DNA from: Rhizorhabdus wittichii RW1
Lineage (GTDB): Bacteria; Pseudomonadota; Alphaproteobacteria; Sphingomonadales; Sphingomonadaceae
Reading direction: 5' to 3'
Length of the DNA: 64,000 nt
NCBI GenBank assembly: GCA_000016765.1
Contig: CP000699.1
Location: forward strand, 4,901,501 to 4,965,500
The notes under the pieces are model-generated. The model was not told the origin of the DNA. It made no database searches and worked only from the letters and a program-made list of their open reading frames with translations. The first letter of the stretch is position 1. The number at the start of each line of letters is the position of its first letter. Positions 32,270-41,849 of this stretch are shown here, one piece after another. Position numbers and translations under genes: made by a program.

Positions 32270-34198
32270 ATGCCGGTGAGCGATACGATCCAGAACGACC
32301 GGTTCAACGAGGAGAAGAGCGTCTACACGGTGCGCGGCACCGACGCGCCCGATCTGGAGGCCGGCGTCGCCGCGATCCGCAACGTGCTGAAGACGCTGCC
32401 GGCGCGGCCCGGCGTCTACCGGATGCAGGATGCGCGCGGCGACGTGCTCTATGTCGGCAAGGCGCGCGCGCTCAAGAACCGCGTCGCCAACTATACGCAG
32501 GTGGCGCGCCTGCCCAAGCGGCTCAGCCGCATGGTCGCGCAGACCCGGTCGATGACGATCGTCACCACCAACAGCGAGGCCGAGGCGCTGCTGCTCGAGG
32601 CGCAGCTCATCAAGCGCTATCGGCCGCCCTACAACGTCCTGCTGCGCGACGACAAAAGCTTCCCCTTCATCCTGCTGCGCGAGGACCACGCCTTTCCGCG
32701 CATCCAGAAGCATCGCGGCGCGCGGCGCGCCAAGGGGCAGTATTTCGGTCCCTTCGCCAGCGCCGGATCGGTGACGCGGACGCTCAACGCGCTGCAGAAG
32801 CTGTTCCTGCTGCGCTCCTGCACCGACAGCTTCTTCGCCAATCGCGACCGGCCCTGCCTGCTCTACCAGATCAAGCGCTGCTCGGCGCCCTGCGTCGGCC
32901 GGATCGACGAGGCCGACTATGCCGAGCTGGTCGACGACTCCAAGGCCTTCCTCGCCGGCAAGTCGACCCAGGTGCAGAAGAAGCTGGGCGAGGCGATGAG
33001 CGCCGCCGCCGAGGCGATGGATTACGAGCTTGCCGCCGTCTATCGCGACCGGCTGCGCGCGCTGACCTTCATCCAGGGCAGCCAGGCGATCAACGCGGAA
33101 GGCGTCGCCGACGCCGACGTCTTCGCGCTCGATTGCAAGGCGGGCACGGTCTGCATCCAGGCCTTCTTCATCCGTGGCGGGCAGAATTGGGGCCACCGCG
33201 CCTTCTTCCCCGCGCACACCGCCGACGTGCCCGAGCCGGAGGTGCTCGCCAGCTTCCTGATGCAGTTCTACGAGGAGGTGCCGCCGCCGCGCCTCGTCCT
33301 CGTCGGCGGCGAGCCGGCCGAGGCCGAGCTGCTCGCCCAGGCGCTCGGCGAACGCGCCGGCCGCAAGGTGCAGATCAAGGTCCCCCAGCGCGGCGAGCAG
33401 CGCAAGCTGATGGAGCAGGCGCGCCGCAACGCCCGCGAGGCGCTCGACCGCCGGCTCGCCGAATCCACCACCCAGGGCCGCATCTTCCAGGAGATGGCCG
33501 ACCTGTTCGAGTTGGAAGGGCCGCCCGACCGGATCGAGGTGTACGACAACAGCCACATCATGGGCACCAACATGGTCGGCGCGATGATCGTCGCCGGGCC
33601 CGAGGGGTTCCGCAAGGGCAGCTATCGCAAGTTCAACATCAAGCGGCCCGAAACCGCCCCCGGCGACGACTTCGCGATGATGCGCGAGGTGCTCGAACGC
33701 CGCTTCGCGCGGCTCGAGAAGGAGGACCCCGAACGGCGCAGCGGCGAATGGCCGGACCTGCTGCTGATCGACGGCGGCAAGGGACAGCTCGGCGCGGTGT
33801 GCGAGGTGCTGGAGGAGATGGGCGTGCAGGACGTTCCCGTCGTCGGCATCTCGAAGGGGCCCGACCGCAATGCGGGGCGCGAGCATTTCCACCTGCCCGG
33901 CGGACGCGAGGCGATGCTGCCGCCCAATTCGCCGTTGCTGTTCCATCTCCAGCGGCTGCGCGACGAGGCGCATCGCTTCGCGATCGGCGCGCACCGCACC
34001 AAGCGGGCGGCCAGTTTCACCAAGAGCCCGCTCGACGACGTTCCCGGCATCGGCCCCGCGCGCAAGAAGGCGCTGCTGATGCATTTCGGCACGGCGCGCG
34101 CGGTCCGCGCGGCCTCGCTCGAGGATCTCGAACGCGCGCCCGGCGTTTCGAGCGCCATGGCGCGGGCGATCCACGACCATTTCCACGCGGGCGGCTGA
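32270..34198 (+). CDS. uvrC: UvrABC system subunit C
   Basis: 642 residues. Domains run in order: GIY-YIG nuclease (about 43-120, RPGVYRMQDARGDVLYVGKA, arginine in NRVANY), a cysteine-containing region (YQIKRCSAPCVG) and a UvrB-binding UVR motif (about 225-260). The RNase H-like 5'-incision domain (IEVYDNSHIMG) and C-terminal tandem helix-hairpin-helix (VPGIGPARKKALLMHFGTARAVRAASLEDLERAPGVS) follow. It makes both cuts around bulky DNA lesions. The stop overlaps the start of the next gene (TGATG). Confidence 0.97.
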   Translation: MPVSDTIQNDRFNEEKSVYTVRGTDAPDLEAGVAAIRNVLKTLPARPGVYRMQDARGDVLYVGKARALKNRVANYTQVARLPKRLSRMVAQTRSMTIVTTNSEAEALLLEAQLIKRYRPPYNVLLRDDKSFPFILLREDHAFPRIQKHRGARRAKGQYFGPFASAGSVTRTLNALQKLFLLRSCTDSFFANRDRPCLLYQIKRCSAPCVGRIDEADYAELVDDSKAFLAGKSTQVQKKLGEAMSAAAEAMDYELAAVYRDRLRALTFIQGSQAINAEGVADADVFALDCKAGTVCIQAFFIRGGQNWGHRAFFPAHTADVPEPEVLASFLMQFYEEVPPPRLVLVGGEPAEAELLAQALGERAGRKVQIKVPQRGEQRKLMEQARRNAREALDRRLAESTTQGRIFQEMADLFELEGPPDRIEVYDNSHIMGTNMVGAMIVAGPEGFRKGSYRKFNIKRPETAPGDDFAMMREVLERRFARLEKEDPERRSGEWPDLLLIDGGKGQLGAVCEVLEEMGVQDVPVVGISKGPDRNAGREHFHLPGGREAMLPPNSPLLFHLQRLRDEAHRFAIGAHRTKRAASFTKSPLDDVPGIGPARKKALLMHFGTARAVRAASLEDLERAPGVSSAMARAIHDHFHAGG

Positions 34199-35163
34199 TG
34201 GTCGCGCCCCCGATCTCCCCGGCATCGACGGAGCCGGAGACGCGCGTCCTGCTGACCGTCGACACCGCGCTGGCCTGGCCCCCGGGCCCCGAAGGCGCGC
34301 GCTGGGAGGAGGCTTATCGGCGCTCCTACGAGGCGGCGGGCGTCGGCGTCCGCCATCAGCTCCGCATCCTCGCCCAATATGCGCTCAAGGCCTGCTTCTT
34401 CGTCGATCCGATGCCGGCCTGCGCCTTCGGGATCGAGCCGGTCCGGAGCATGGTCGAGCCGATCCTCGAAGCGGGGCAGGAGGTGCAGCTCCTTCTCCAG
34501 CCGTGCTGGGCCGGGGAGAGCGGCGAACCCTATCTGGCCGGTCATGATCGCGGCGCCCAGCACGAGCTGATCCGGCGCGCCCGCGATTTGCTGATGGAGG
34601 CCGGGGCGCCCGATCCGATCGCCTTCCGCGCCGGCGACCATGCCGCCGATGACGATAGCCTGCGCGTGCTGGCCGATCTCGGCTTCCGCTTCGACAGCAG
34701 CCATGACGGCCAGCATCATCCCTGGCCGAGCGCGATCAGCCTCCCGCGCGAACAGATCGCGCCGGTCCTGCATCAGGGCGTGGTCGAGGTGCCGGTGACG
34801 GTGATCGGCGGCAGCGGCGGCCCGCTCGCGCTGCGCATCTGCGCGCTGTCGCTCGGCGAGATCAAGGCGGCGATCCTCCATGCCGCCGATCAGCGACAGC
34901 CCATCGTCACCATCGTCACCGGCAGCGGCGAACTGGCCAACCGCGCCGGCACCGCGCCGAACAAGGTCCATGTGAAGCGCTTCGAGGACCTCTGCGCCTT
35001 CCTGTCGAAGGAGCGGAAACGCTTTCCCACCGCCTTCTTCACCGAGCTGGACGATCTGCCCCTCGACCGGTCCTCGGCGCCGCTGCCTCCCGCCGGGCTG
35101 CGCCGCATGGGCCGGCTGATCGAGCGGCTCTGGTCCGATCAGGTCGAGGAGCGCGGCGCCTGA
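34198..35163 (+). CDS. Polysaccharide deacetylase-like protein
   Basis: 321 residues from ATG 34198, coupled to uvrC by one-base overlap. The order of blocks fits the NodB/CE4-like barrel: [14 protein letters not shown] near the start (D of the metal site), [49 protein letters not shown] and [14 protein letters not shown]. Several catalytic histidines of true CE4 deacetylases are not in their usual motif (the TxxxH position reads EVQLLLQP), so it may be inactive or have another substrate. Its role is likely in envelope polysaccharides. Confidence 0.65.
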
Positions 35164-35212
35164 CCGGCTGCCCGAGCTTGCGCCCGGCGCCGATCCACGG
35201 TTGAACCCCGCG

Positions 35213-35944
35213 ATGCAGGTCCGCACCCCCGCCATCATCTGCGCGATGCGCGCGCATGGGGAGCATGGCGCCATCGTCCGCGCGCTGACCCCGGACCACG
35301 GCCTGCTCGCCGGCTATGTCCGCGGCGGCCGGTCGCGGCGGCTGCGGCCGGTGCTCGTTGCCGGCAATCTCGTCGAGGCCGAGTTCCGCGCGCGTACCGC
35401 CGAGCAGCTTCCCGGCCTGACGGTCGAGCTGTCGCACAGCCGCGCCGGCCTGCTCGCCGAGCCGCTGGCGGCGGCGGCGATCGACTGGCTGTCGAGCCTC
35501 ACCGCCGCGTCGCTGGCCGAGGGGCAGCCGCATGCCCGGCTCTACGAGGCGCTCGATGCGGTGCTGGCCGCGATCGAATATGCCCCCTCGGCGCGCGGCT
35601 GGGCGGCGGCTGCGGTCCGCTACGAGCTGATGCTGATGGCCGACCTCGGCTATGCGCTCGACCTGTCGGCCTGCGCCGCGACCGGCGCGCGCGACGACCT
35701 TGCCTATGTCAGCCCGAAGAGCGGCGGGGCGGTGTCGCGGGCGGCGGGCGAGCCCTATGCCGCTCGGCTGCTGCCGCTGCCGGCCTTCCTGGTCGATCCC
35801 TCGGCCGACAGCGACTGGTCCGACATCGTCGACGGGATGCGGCTGACCGGCCATTTCCTGGCGCGCGACATCCTCGTCGACCGGCGGGCCGATGCGCTCG
35901 ACGCGCGCCAGCGGCTGGTCGACAGGATCGGAAGGCTGGCTTGA
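35213..35944 (+). CDS. recO: DNA repair protein RecO
   Basis: 243 residues from ATG 35213. TTG 35201 in the same frame is less likely. The OB-fold N-terminus ([39 protein letters not shown]) and helical body with [22 protein letters not shown] are typical. RecO loads RecA onto SSB-coated DNA with RecR. It follows the deacetylase-like gene by about 50 bases and precedes leuB by 71 bases. Confidence 0.93.
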
Positions 35945-36015
35945 CGACAAACGCATTGCACGGGCGCGCGGGGCAGGGCAGGGGGCGGGCGACGATTGCA
36001 TGAGAAAGGTTCGCC

Positions 36016-37056
36016 ATGTTGATTGCCTTGCTGCCGGGGGACGGCATCGGTCCCGAAGTCATCGCCGAGACGGTCCGCGTCCTCGATCGCGTCACCGACC
36101 AGCTCCGCTTCGAGACCGCGCCGGTCGGCGGGGCCGCCTACAAGGCCGAGGGCCATCCGCTGCCGCCCGCCACGCTCGACCTGGCGAAGCGCGCCAAGGC
36201 GATCCTGTTCGGCGCGGTCGGCGATCCCGATTGCGACCGGCTCGAACGCCATTTGCGTCCCGAGCAGGCGATCCTGGGTCTCCGCAAGGAACTGGGCCTG
36301 TTCGCCAATCTCCGCCCGGCGACGCTGTTCAAGGAACTGGCCGACGCTTCCGCGCTGCGCCCCGAGGTCGCCGGCGCGATCGACATGGTGATCATCCGCG
36401 AGCTCAACGGCGACGTCTATTTCGGCGAGAAGGGCATGCGCAAGACCGCCTCGGGCCGCCGCGAAGGCTATGACGTCATGTCCTATGACGAGGACGAGGT
36501 CGCCCGCATCGCCCGCGTCGGCTTCGAGACGGCGCGCGCCCGGCGCGGCAAGCTCTGCTCGGTCGACAAGGCCAATGTGCTGGAGACCTCGCAGCTCTGG
36601 CGCGACGTGGTGATCGAGGTGTCGGCCGAGTTCCCCGACATCGAGCTCAGCCACATGTATGTCGACAACGCCGCGATGCAGCTCGTGCGCAATCCCGGCC
36701 AGTTCGACGTCATCGTCACCGGCAACCTGTTCGGCGACATCCTGTCGGACCAGGCGTCGATGTGCGCCGGGTCGATCGGCATGCTGCCCTCGGCCTCGCT
36801 CGACGCCAGCCAGAAGGGGCTCTACGAGCCGATCCACGGCTCGGCGCCCGACATCGCCGGGCAGGGCAAGGCCAATCCGCTCGCGACGATCCTGTCGGCG
36901 GCGATGATGCTGCGCTATTCGCTCGGCCTGTCGGCCGAGGCCGACCGGATCGAGGCCGCCGTCGCCACCGCGCTCGAAAAGGGCGCGCGCACGCCCGACC
37001 TTGGCGGCAAGCTCACCACCACCCAGATGGGCGACGCGGTCCTCGCCGCGCTCTGA
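36016..37056 (+). CDS. leuB: 3-isopropylmalate dehydrogenase
   Basis: 346 residues. The family pattern is complete: [62 protein letters not shown] and the NAD-isocitrate dehydrogenase signature [25 protein letters not shown], then [32 protein letters not shown]. It oxidises and decarboxylates isopropylmalate in leucine synthesis. Length is slightly below the usual 355-370. Confidence 0.96.
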   Translation: MLIALLPGDGIGPEVIAETVRVLDRVTDQLRFETAPVGGAAYKAEGHPLPPATLDLAKRAKAILFGAVGDPDCDRLERHLRPEQAILGLRKELGLFANLRPATLFKELADASALRPEVAGAIDMVIIRELNGDVYFGEKGMRKTASGRREGYDVMSYDEDEVARIARVGFETARARRGKLCSVDKANVLETSQLWRDVVIEVSAEFPDIELSHMYVDNAAMQLVRNPGQFDVIVTGNLFGDILSDQASMCAGSIGMLPSASLDASQKGLYEPIHGSAPDIAGQGKANPLATILSAAMMLRYSLGLSAEADRIEAAVATALEKGARTPDLGGKLTTTQMGDAVLAAL

Positions 37057-37068
37057 TCCATTCGCCGC

Positions 37069-37806
37069 TCAGCGCCCCATCAGGGCGCGGGCGGCGGGCA
37101 GGTAGGTCCGGCCGATGCGGATGCGTTCCTCGTCGGTCAGGACCGCATGCCAGACGCCCATGCCGTCATGGCTCAGCCGGGCGATGCGGTCGCGCCGGAC
37201 GATCGTCGATCGGTGCAGGCGGATGAAGTTGGCCGGGTCGAGCCGCCGTTCGAGCTCGGTGATCGTCTGGTGCAGCAGGAAGCTGCGCTGGCCCAGGTGC
37301 AGGCGCATATAGTCGCGCTCCGCCTCGATCCGGTCGATGTCCTGCGCCGCCACCCGGATCATCTCCGACCGGTGCGGCACCCAGAATTCCTGCGCATATT
37401 CGGATGCCGGCCGCTCGTCGGCCGGCTCGCGCCGCCGCTCGACCACGCGCGAGACCGCGCGCGCCAGCCGGTCCTGCGCGACCGGCTTCAGCAGATAGTC
37501 GGTCGCCGACAGGTCGAACGCCGTCACCGCATATTGGTCGAAGGCGGTGCAGAAGATGATCGCCGGGCGCTGCTCGGCCTTCTCGATCGCCTTGGCGACG
37601 CCGATCCCGTCCAGTCCCGGCATGGCGATGTCGAGCAGCAGCATCTCGGGCTGGAGCGCCTCGATCAGCCGTAGCGCCGCCTCGCCGTCGGAAGCGGTGC
37701 CGACCAGGTCGATCATCGGCTCGCGCGCGCACAGGATCTGGAGACGTTCGATAGCGAGCGGCTCATCGTCGACGACGAGGGTTCTTATCGGTGAATCAGA
37801 CGTCAT
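37069..37806 (-). CDS. LytTR-type response regulator
   Basis: 245 residues. A receiver domain (about 5-120) carries VVDDEPLAIERLQ, the phosphoacceptor in LLLDIAMPGLDGIG and the lysine in LLKPV. A LytTR DNA-binding domain (about 140-240) follows with IDRIEAERDYMRLHLG, SFLLHQTITELERRL and FIRLHRSTIV. It overlaps the kinase gene upstream on the same strand by 11 bases, so the two form one operon and one signalling pair. Target promoters are not visible here. Confidence 0.93.
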   Translation of the reverse strand: MTSDSPIRTLVVDDEPLAIERLQILCAREPMIDLVGTASDGEAALRLIEALQPEMLLLDIAMPGLDGIGVAKAIEKAEQRPAIIFCTAFDQYAVTAFDLSATDYLLKPVAQDRLARAVSRVVERRREPADERPASEYAQEFWVPHRSEMIRVAAQDIDRIEAERDYMRLHLGQRSFLLHQTITELERRLDPANFIRLHRSTIVRRDRIARLSHDGMGVWHAVLTDEERIRIGRTYLPAARALMGR

Positions 37807-39556
37807 CCCTGATCAATGGCATGAAAAGCGTCACGCCAAAACCACCATTGGGAAGCGGCCCGTAGCGACAGGCGGCATCGCCGCCGAAGCGCGCCTTCAG
37901 CCGGTCGGCGACGTTCTTCAGTCCGACGCCGGTGCCGCGCAGCTGCTGGTCCTCGCCCAGCGGCTCGCCGTCGTCCTCGACGCTCAGCACCAGCCCTTCC
38001 GAATCCTGGCGGGCGGTGATCAGCAGCGTGACCGGCCGCTTCGCGCGCGAGACGCCATATTTGATCGCATTCTCGACCAGCGGCTGGAGGATCAGGCAGG
38101 GCACGCGCGCGTCGGTCAGCTCCTGCGGCACCCTGATGTCGACGATCAGCCGGTCGGGGAAGCGGATCGCCTCGATGTCGAGGTAGAGGCGCTGCAACCG
38201 TATCTCCTCGGCCAGCACCACGTCCTCGGTCGGATCGGCGGTCAGGCTGGTGCGGAAGAAGGTCGACAGGTTGAGGATCATCTTCTCCGCCTCGTCGCGA
38301 TGATCCTTCAGGATCAGCGTCGACAGCGAGTTGAGCGTGTTGAACAGGAAGTGCGGATTGACCTGGTAGCGCAGCGCCCGCAGCTCGGCGTCGCGGGCGG
38401 CGGCGCGATAGCCGGCGGCCTCCCGCTCGGCCGATCGCACCGCGGCGGCATAGCTGAGCGCGAGGAACAGCGCGCCCCACGCCGCGAAGAAGAAATAGCC
38501 GTTGAGCGCCTGGTCGGCGATCTGGCTGACGACGCCGACCTCCTTCTTCTTGTCATAGGGCTCGGTCGGCGGGCCGACCTGGATCATCACCGTGCCGGGG
38601 GTCGGCTCGCTGATCACCGGGGTCGGGATGGTGATCGGCTTGGGGATCTCGATCCTGACCGGCGCGCGGGGCGGGGCCGGCGGCGATGGCGGCGCCTTCG
38701 TCGCGCCGGGTGCAGACGGCGCGGGCGGCGTCGCGGGGGAGGGGGGCGTCGGCGGCGTCGGCAGGGGCGGGACGCTCGCCAGGATGCTGTCGATGTCGAT
38801 GTTCACGCCGTGGCGGCGGGCTTCCTCGACGGCCTGCCTGGCCTCGCGCAGCCCCTCCTTATAGTCGGCCATCGCCTCGACATAGGCTTCGCGCTGGCTG
38901 CGATAGGCGTCGCGCCGGGCCCTGTCGGCCTCGCGCTGCGCCTCGCGGCGCGCCTGCTCCGCTTCCTGCGTGGCGTCGCGGACGTTCTGGCTGGCCTCGC
39001 GCTGCGCCCTTTCGATCTCGCTTCGAACCTCGGCCTCGCGCTCGGCCGCCTCGCGCTGCGCCGCCGCCTTGGCTTCGGCGGCGGCCTTGGCCTGTTCGGT
39101 CGCCTCGCGGATCGCGTCGCGCGCGGCGGCGATGGCGACCTGCGCCTGCTCGCGCGCCGCGGCGACGCTGCGGTCGTCGATCACGATCTTGCGCGACGCC
39201 GTCTCGCGCGCCTTCTCGGCCTCGACCTGCTTGTCGAACTGGCGGAAGGCGATCCAGTTCATCGAGCTGTAGGCGATCGCCGCCGGCGCCGCGAGCAGCG
39301 CCACCGCGGTCACGTTGACCGCCAGCGACTTGCCGGTCAGCGGCCGCATCGCCAGGTAGACGATATAGGTCGCGATCATCGATCCGATCGTGACGAAGGC
39401 GCGCGCCGCCATCATCTCGGTCTGGTGACCGAAATCGATCATGTAGGACCGGATCGTCGCGATGGCGAAATAGACCAGCCAGAAGGCGACGATCGAGAGC
39501 AGGGCCACGCGGGGACTTACCCCGGTTCCGCGATGGCCATCATGGTTCAAAGTCAT
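37796..39556 (-). CDS. LytS-type histidine kinase with periplasmic coiled-coil/Pro-rich region
   Basis: 586 residues. Three N-terminal membrane helices (about 17-36, 50-70 and 78-97) are followed by about 250 residues with no globular character. These comprise a charged coiled coil (110-248, with repeated AQREA/ARREAQREAD units) and a proline-rich stretch (262-330). A fourth helix (352-372) leads to the His_kinase domain (YQVNPHFLFNTLNSL, H402), N box QPLVENAIKYG and G box DRLKARFGG. If the N-terminus is cytoplasmic, the coiled coil and proline region face the periplasm. The stimulus is unknown. The partner is the LytTR regulator downstream. Confidence 0.85.
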   Translation of the reverse strand: MTLNHDGHRGTGVSPRVALLSIVAFWLVYFAIATIRSYMIDFGHQTEMMAARAFVTIGSMIATYIVYLAMRPLTGKSLAVNVTAVALLAAPAAIAYSSMNWIAFRQFDKQVEAEKARETASRKIVIDDRSVAAAREQAQVAIAAARDAIREATEQAKAAAEAKAAAQREAAEREAEVRSEIERAQREASQNVRDATQEAEQARREAQREADRARRDAYRSQREAYVEAMADYKEGLREARQAVEEARRHGVNIDIDSILASVPPLPTPPTPPSPATPPAPSAPGATKAPPSPPAPPRAPVRIEIPKPITIPTPVISEPTPGTVMIQVGPPTEPYDKKKEVGVVSQIADQALNGYFFFAAWGALFLALSYAAAVRSAEREAAGYRAAARDAELRALRYQVNPHFLFNTLNSLSTLILKDHRDEAEKMILNLSTFFRTSLTADPTEDVVLAEEIRLQRLYLDIEAIRFPDRLIVDIRVPQELTDARVPCLILQPLVENAIKYGVSRAKRPVTLLITARQDSEGLVLSVEDDGEPLGEDQQLRGTGVGLKNVADRLKARFGGDAACRYGPLPNGGFGVTLFMPLIRDDV

Positions 39557-39725
39557 TCCGCCTATATATGATCAAGGGTGTAAATATGCTCCTCCGCGGT
39601 CGTGACGTTGGTCGAGCGCCCCATGCCGTTCATCGAAAGTTCAGCTTCCGGCCGCTGGCGGCGGCCCGGAACAGCCGCATCCACCGGGCGTTGAATCACC
39701 CCGACACTGGCAGAGGATCAAGGCC

Positions 39726-39983
39726 ATGACCACGGATGTTTTCGACAACGAGAAACGTGGCACGCCGCATATTCGGACGGCGCACGATGCCACCGACGAC
39801 CGCAAGCTCGCGCGCAACCCGAGCGACGAGGATGCCAAGCTCGACGTCGCCCTCGACGAGAGCTTTCCCACCTCGGACGCGCCGTCGAACACCCAGCCCG
39901 GCAAGGGCAAGGACCCGCCTCCGTCGTCCGGCTATGACGAGGAAGCGGAGAAGCGGAAGGCCCGGATGGCCGGCAAGGAATAA
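39726..39983 (+). CDS. Small disordered protein with DESFPTSDAPS motif
   Basis: 85 residues from ATG 39726. It is nearly all polar, rich in D, K, E, P and S, and without hydrophobic core. The central LDESFPTSDAPSNTQPG matches a short motif that recurs in small alphaproteobacterial proteins of unknown function. The protein is probably an intrinsically disordered cytosolic protein, possibly stress-related. A strong terminator follows it. Confidence 0.6.
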   Translation: MTTDVFDNEKRGTPHIRTAHDATDDRKLARNPSDEDAKLDVALDESFPTSDAPSNTQPGKGKDPPPSSGYDEEAEKRKARMAGKE

Positions 39984-40005
39984 GCGACGGTCGGGCGATC
40001 GTTCG

Positions 40006-40041
40006 GGCGCGCGGCGAGGTTTCGCCGCGCGCCTTTCTATT
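40006..40041 (+). terminator. Strong rho-independent terminator
   Basis: A perfect 11-bp GC stem (40006-40016 with 40023-40033) with loop AGGTTT is followed by TTTCTATT. It ends transcription of the DESFPTSD-motif protein gene. Confidence 0.8.
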
Positions 40042-40233
40042 GTGACGCCACAAGGGCCCGTCGGAAAATTATCCACAGAATATTGAGGCTTGGCGGACTC
40101 CCGCCGCGATTGCGCGTTGCGTTGCAGCAGCGAACGTGATTCGATCCTGAACAGAAGCCTTACAAGGGCTTAAGCGTCCGTAAACCCTGTTGGACGCATG
40201 ATCCCTGTCAGGCTTCCAGTTAGGGGGTTTGAT

Positions 40234-40782
40234 ATGGGCACGCATATGAGACCTGCGGACGGCGCGATGACCCTGGCGGAGATGAAGGAGTTCGCCAGCT
40301 TCCCCGCCTCGACACAGCGTTACATCCGTCGATCGCTCGACGTCGGTCTGGGGCGGGAGGATGCGCTCGCGCGCTGGTCGCGCGACGTGGTCGAATCCGC
40401 CAGCATCATGGCGCAGGCGCGCGTCTACAGCCGCCTCGACCATATCCGCGAGCTCGTTCCCGACGACAGCGGCCTCGACGCGATCGAGCCGTTCCTCGCC
40501 CCGCTCATCACCGTCACCGCCTTCGACCTGGGGCAGGACCGCCTCACCGGCTTCGGCGCCTACCGCTTCCTCTACGAGCGGCTGATCGGCGCCCATGTCC
40601 GGCCGTGGCTGCCCGGTGCCTTCTGCGCGGCGGCGGCGCTGCCCCATCTCCATCCGGAGAAGCGGCGCATCCTCCTCCAGTCGATCAGCGAGGCGGCCGC
40701 GACCGCCCCCGGCTGGTCGAACCGCGAGCCGGTCTTCTACCCGGAATGGGTCGACAAGGTCGAAGCCCGCCTGCCGAACTGA
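40234..40782 (+). CDS. Hypothetical protein, helical
   Basis: 182 residues from ATG 40234, selected for the strong AGGGGG upstream. ATG 40198 in frame lacks one. The sequence is predominantly helical (MTLAEMKEFASFPASTQRYIRRSLDVGLGREDALARW, ITVTAFDLGQDRLTGFGAYRFLYERLIGAHVRPWLPGAFC) with no membrane segment or known motif. I do not recognise a family. It is transcribed alone, with 250 bases free upstream. Confidence 0.55.
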   Translation: MGTHMRPADGAMTLAEMKEFASFPASTQRYIRRSLDVGLGREDALARWSRDVVESASIMAQARVYSRLDHIRELVPDDSGLDAIEPFLAPLITVTAFDLGQDRLTGFGAYRFLYERLIGAHVRPWLPGAFCAAAALPHLHPEKRRILLQSISEAAATAPGWSNREPVFYPEWVDKVEARLPN

Positions 40783-40871
40783 CCGATCCGTCGTTCCGGC
40801 GGGCGGCTTCGGGGCTGCCCCGCCGGAATGATTTTACATCCTCGCGGAACCCTTCTCCCGTTTATCGGATA

Positions 40872-40935
40872 TAGAGCCTGATTCTCGCCGTCGGTGGAGG
40901 CGCTTCGCGCTTCCTCCCCCGGCGATCGGGTTCTA
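40872..40935. repeat. Nested palindrome before manA
   Basis: Outer arms TAGAGCCTGAT and ATCGGGTTCTA are imperfect complements. The inner GGAGGCGC...GCGCTTCC forms a hairpin. It resembles the better-preserved copy at 44083-44144. Confidence 0.55.
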
Positions 40936-40964
40936 GCTTATCCCCAGGTATCGGGAGACGTGAT

Positions 40965-41849
40965 TTGCCGGCCACCATCCTCGCCAACCATCGGGTCGAA
41001 AAGCCGTGGGGCCGGCATGATCTCGCGCCGCTGTTCCCGGATCAGCCGGCCGACCGGCCGGCGGTGGGGGAAATCTGGTACGACGATCCGTCGGCCCGCC
41101 CGCGCGAGCTGCTCGTCAAATATCTGTTCACCAGCGAGCGGCTGTCGGTGCAGGTCCATCCCGACGATGCGGCGGCGCAGGCGCGCGGCTTCGCGCGCGG
41201 CAAGGACGAGGCCTGGATCATCCTGTCGGCCGAGCCCGATTCGACGATCGCCCTCGGCCTGCGCGAGCCGATGGAGCCCGGCGCTGTCCGCGCCGCGGCG
41301 CTCGACGGTTCGATCGAGGACATGCTCGACTGGAAGCCGGTCCGCGCCGGGGAGGTGATCTACTCGCCGGCCGGCACGATCCACGCGATCGGCAAGGGAC
41401 TCCGCCTCGTCGAGGTGCAGCAGAATCTCGACCTCACCTATCGCTTCTACGACTATGGCTCGGCGCGCGAGCTGCATCTCGACGAGGCGATGGCGGTGGC
41501 CGATTTCGGCCCCTTCGCCGATCCCGCCGAACCGCGCGAGCACGGTCCCGGCCGCACGGTCCTCGCCGACCGGCGCAAGTTCGTGCTCGAGCGCTGGACC
41601 ATGGCGGGCGGCTTCGTCATCGCTCCGGGCAGCGCGACGATCTGGGTGATGCCGGTCGCGGGCAGCGCCTCGATCGACGGCAAGGCGATCGAGCTGGGCG
41701 ACACGGTGATCGTCGAGGGCGCCGCGGCGATCGACATCGCGCCCGGCAGCACCCTTTACGCCGCTTATCCGGGGTTGAGGGTGATCAACGGGTTGTTGGG
41801 ATCGGAATCGCGGTCGACCTCGGCCAGCGGGGCCGCCGTCACCGGATAG
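40965..41849 (+). CDS. manA: Mannose-6-phosphate isomerase, class I
   Basis: 294 residues from TTG 40965, with GGGAG ten bases upstream. An ATG giving a full N-terminus is absent. Zinc-site and active-site blocks are clear: VEKPWGRHDL, LSVQVHPDDAAAQ, GKDEAWIIL, ILSAEP and AGTIHAIGKGLRLVEVQQNLDLTYRFYDYG. The enzyme interconverts mannose-6-phosphate and fructose-6-phosphate for surface-sugar synthesis. The gene ends inside the convergent Nudix gene (85-bp overlap). Confidence 0.92.
   Translation: MPATILANHRVEKPWGRHDLAPLFPDQPADRPAVGEIWYDDPSARPRELLVKYLFTSERLSVQVHPDDAAAQARGFARGKDEAWIILSAEPDSTIALGLREPMEPGAVRAAALDGSIEDMLDWKPVRAGEVIYSPAGTIHAIGKGLRLVEVQQNLDLTYRFYDYGSARELHLDEAMAVADFGPFADPAEPREHGPGRTVLADRRKFVLERWTMAGGFVIAPGSATIWVMPVAGSASIDGKAIELGDTVIVEGAAAIDIAPGSTLYAAYPGLRVINGLLGSESRSTSASGAAVTG

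Noticed and set aside
40069-40077. TTATCCACA, an exact DnaA-box consensus, as a replication origin
   Set aside because: Only one perfect box is present, with a near-match at 14158-14166. No cluster, AT-rich unwinding region or origin-linked genes are nearby, so it is probably chance or a titration site.
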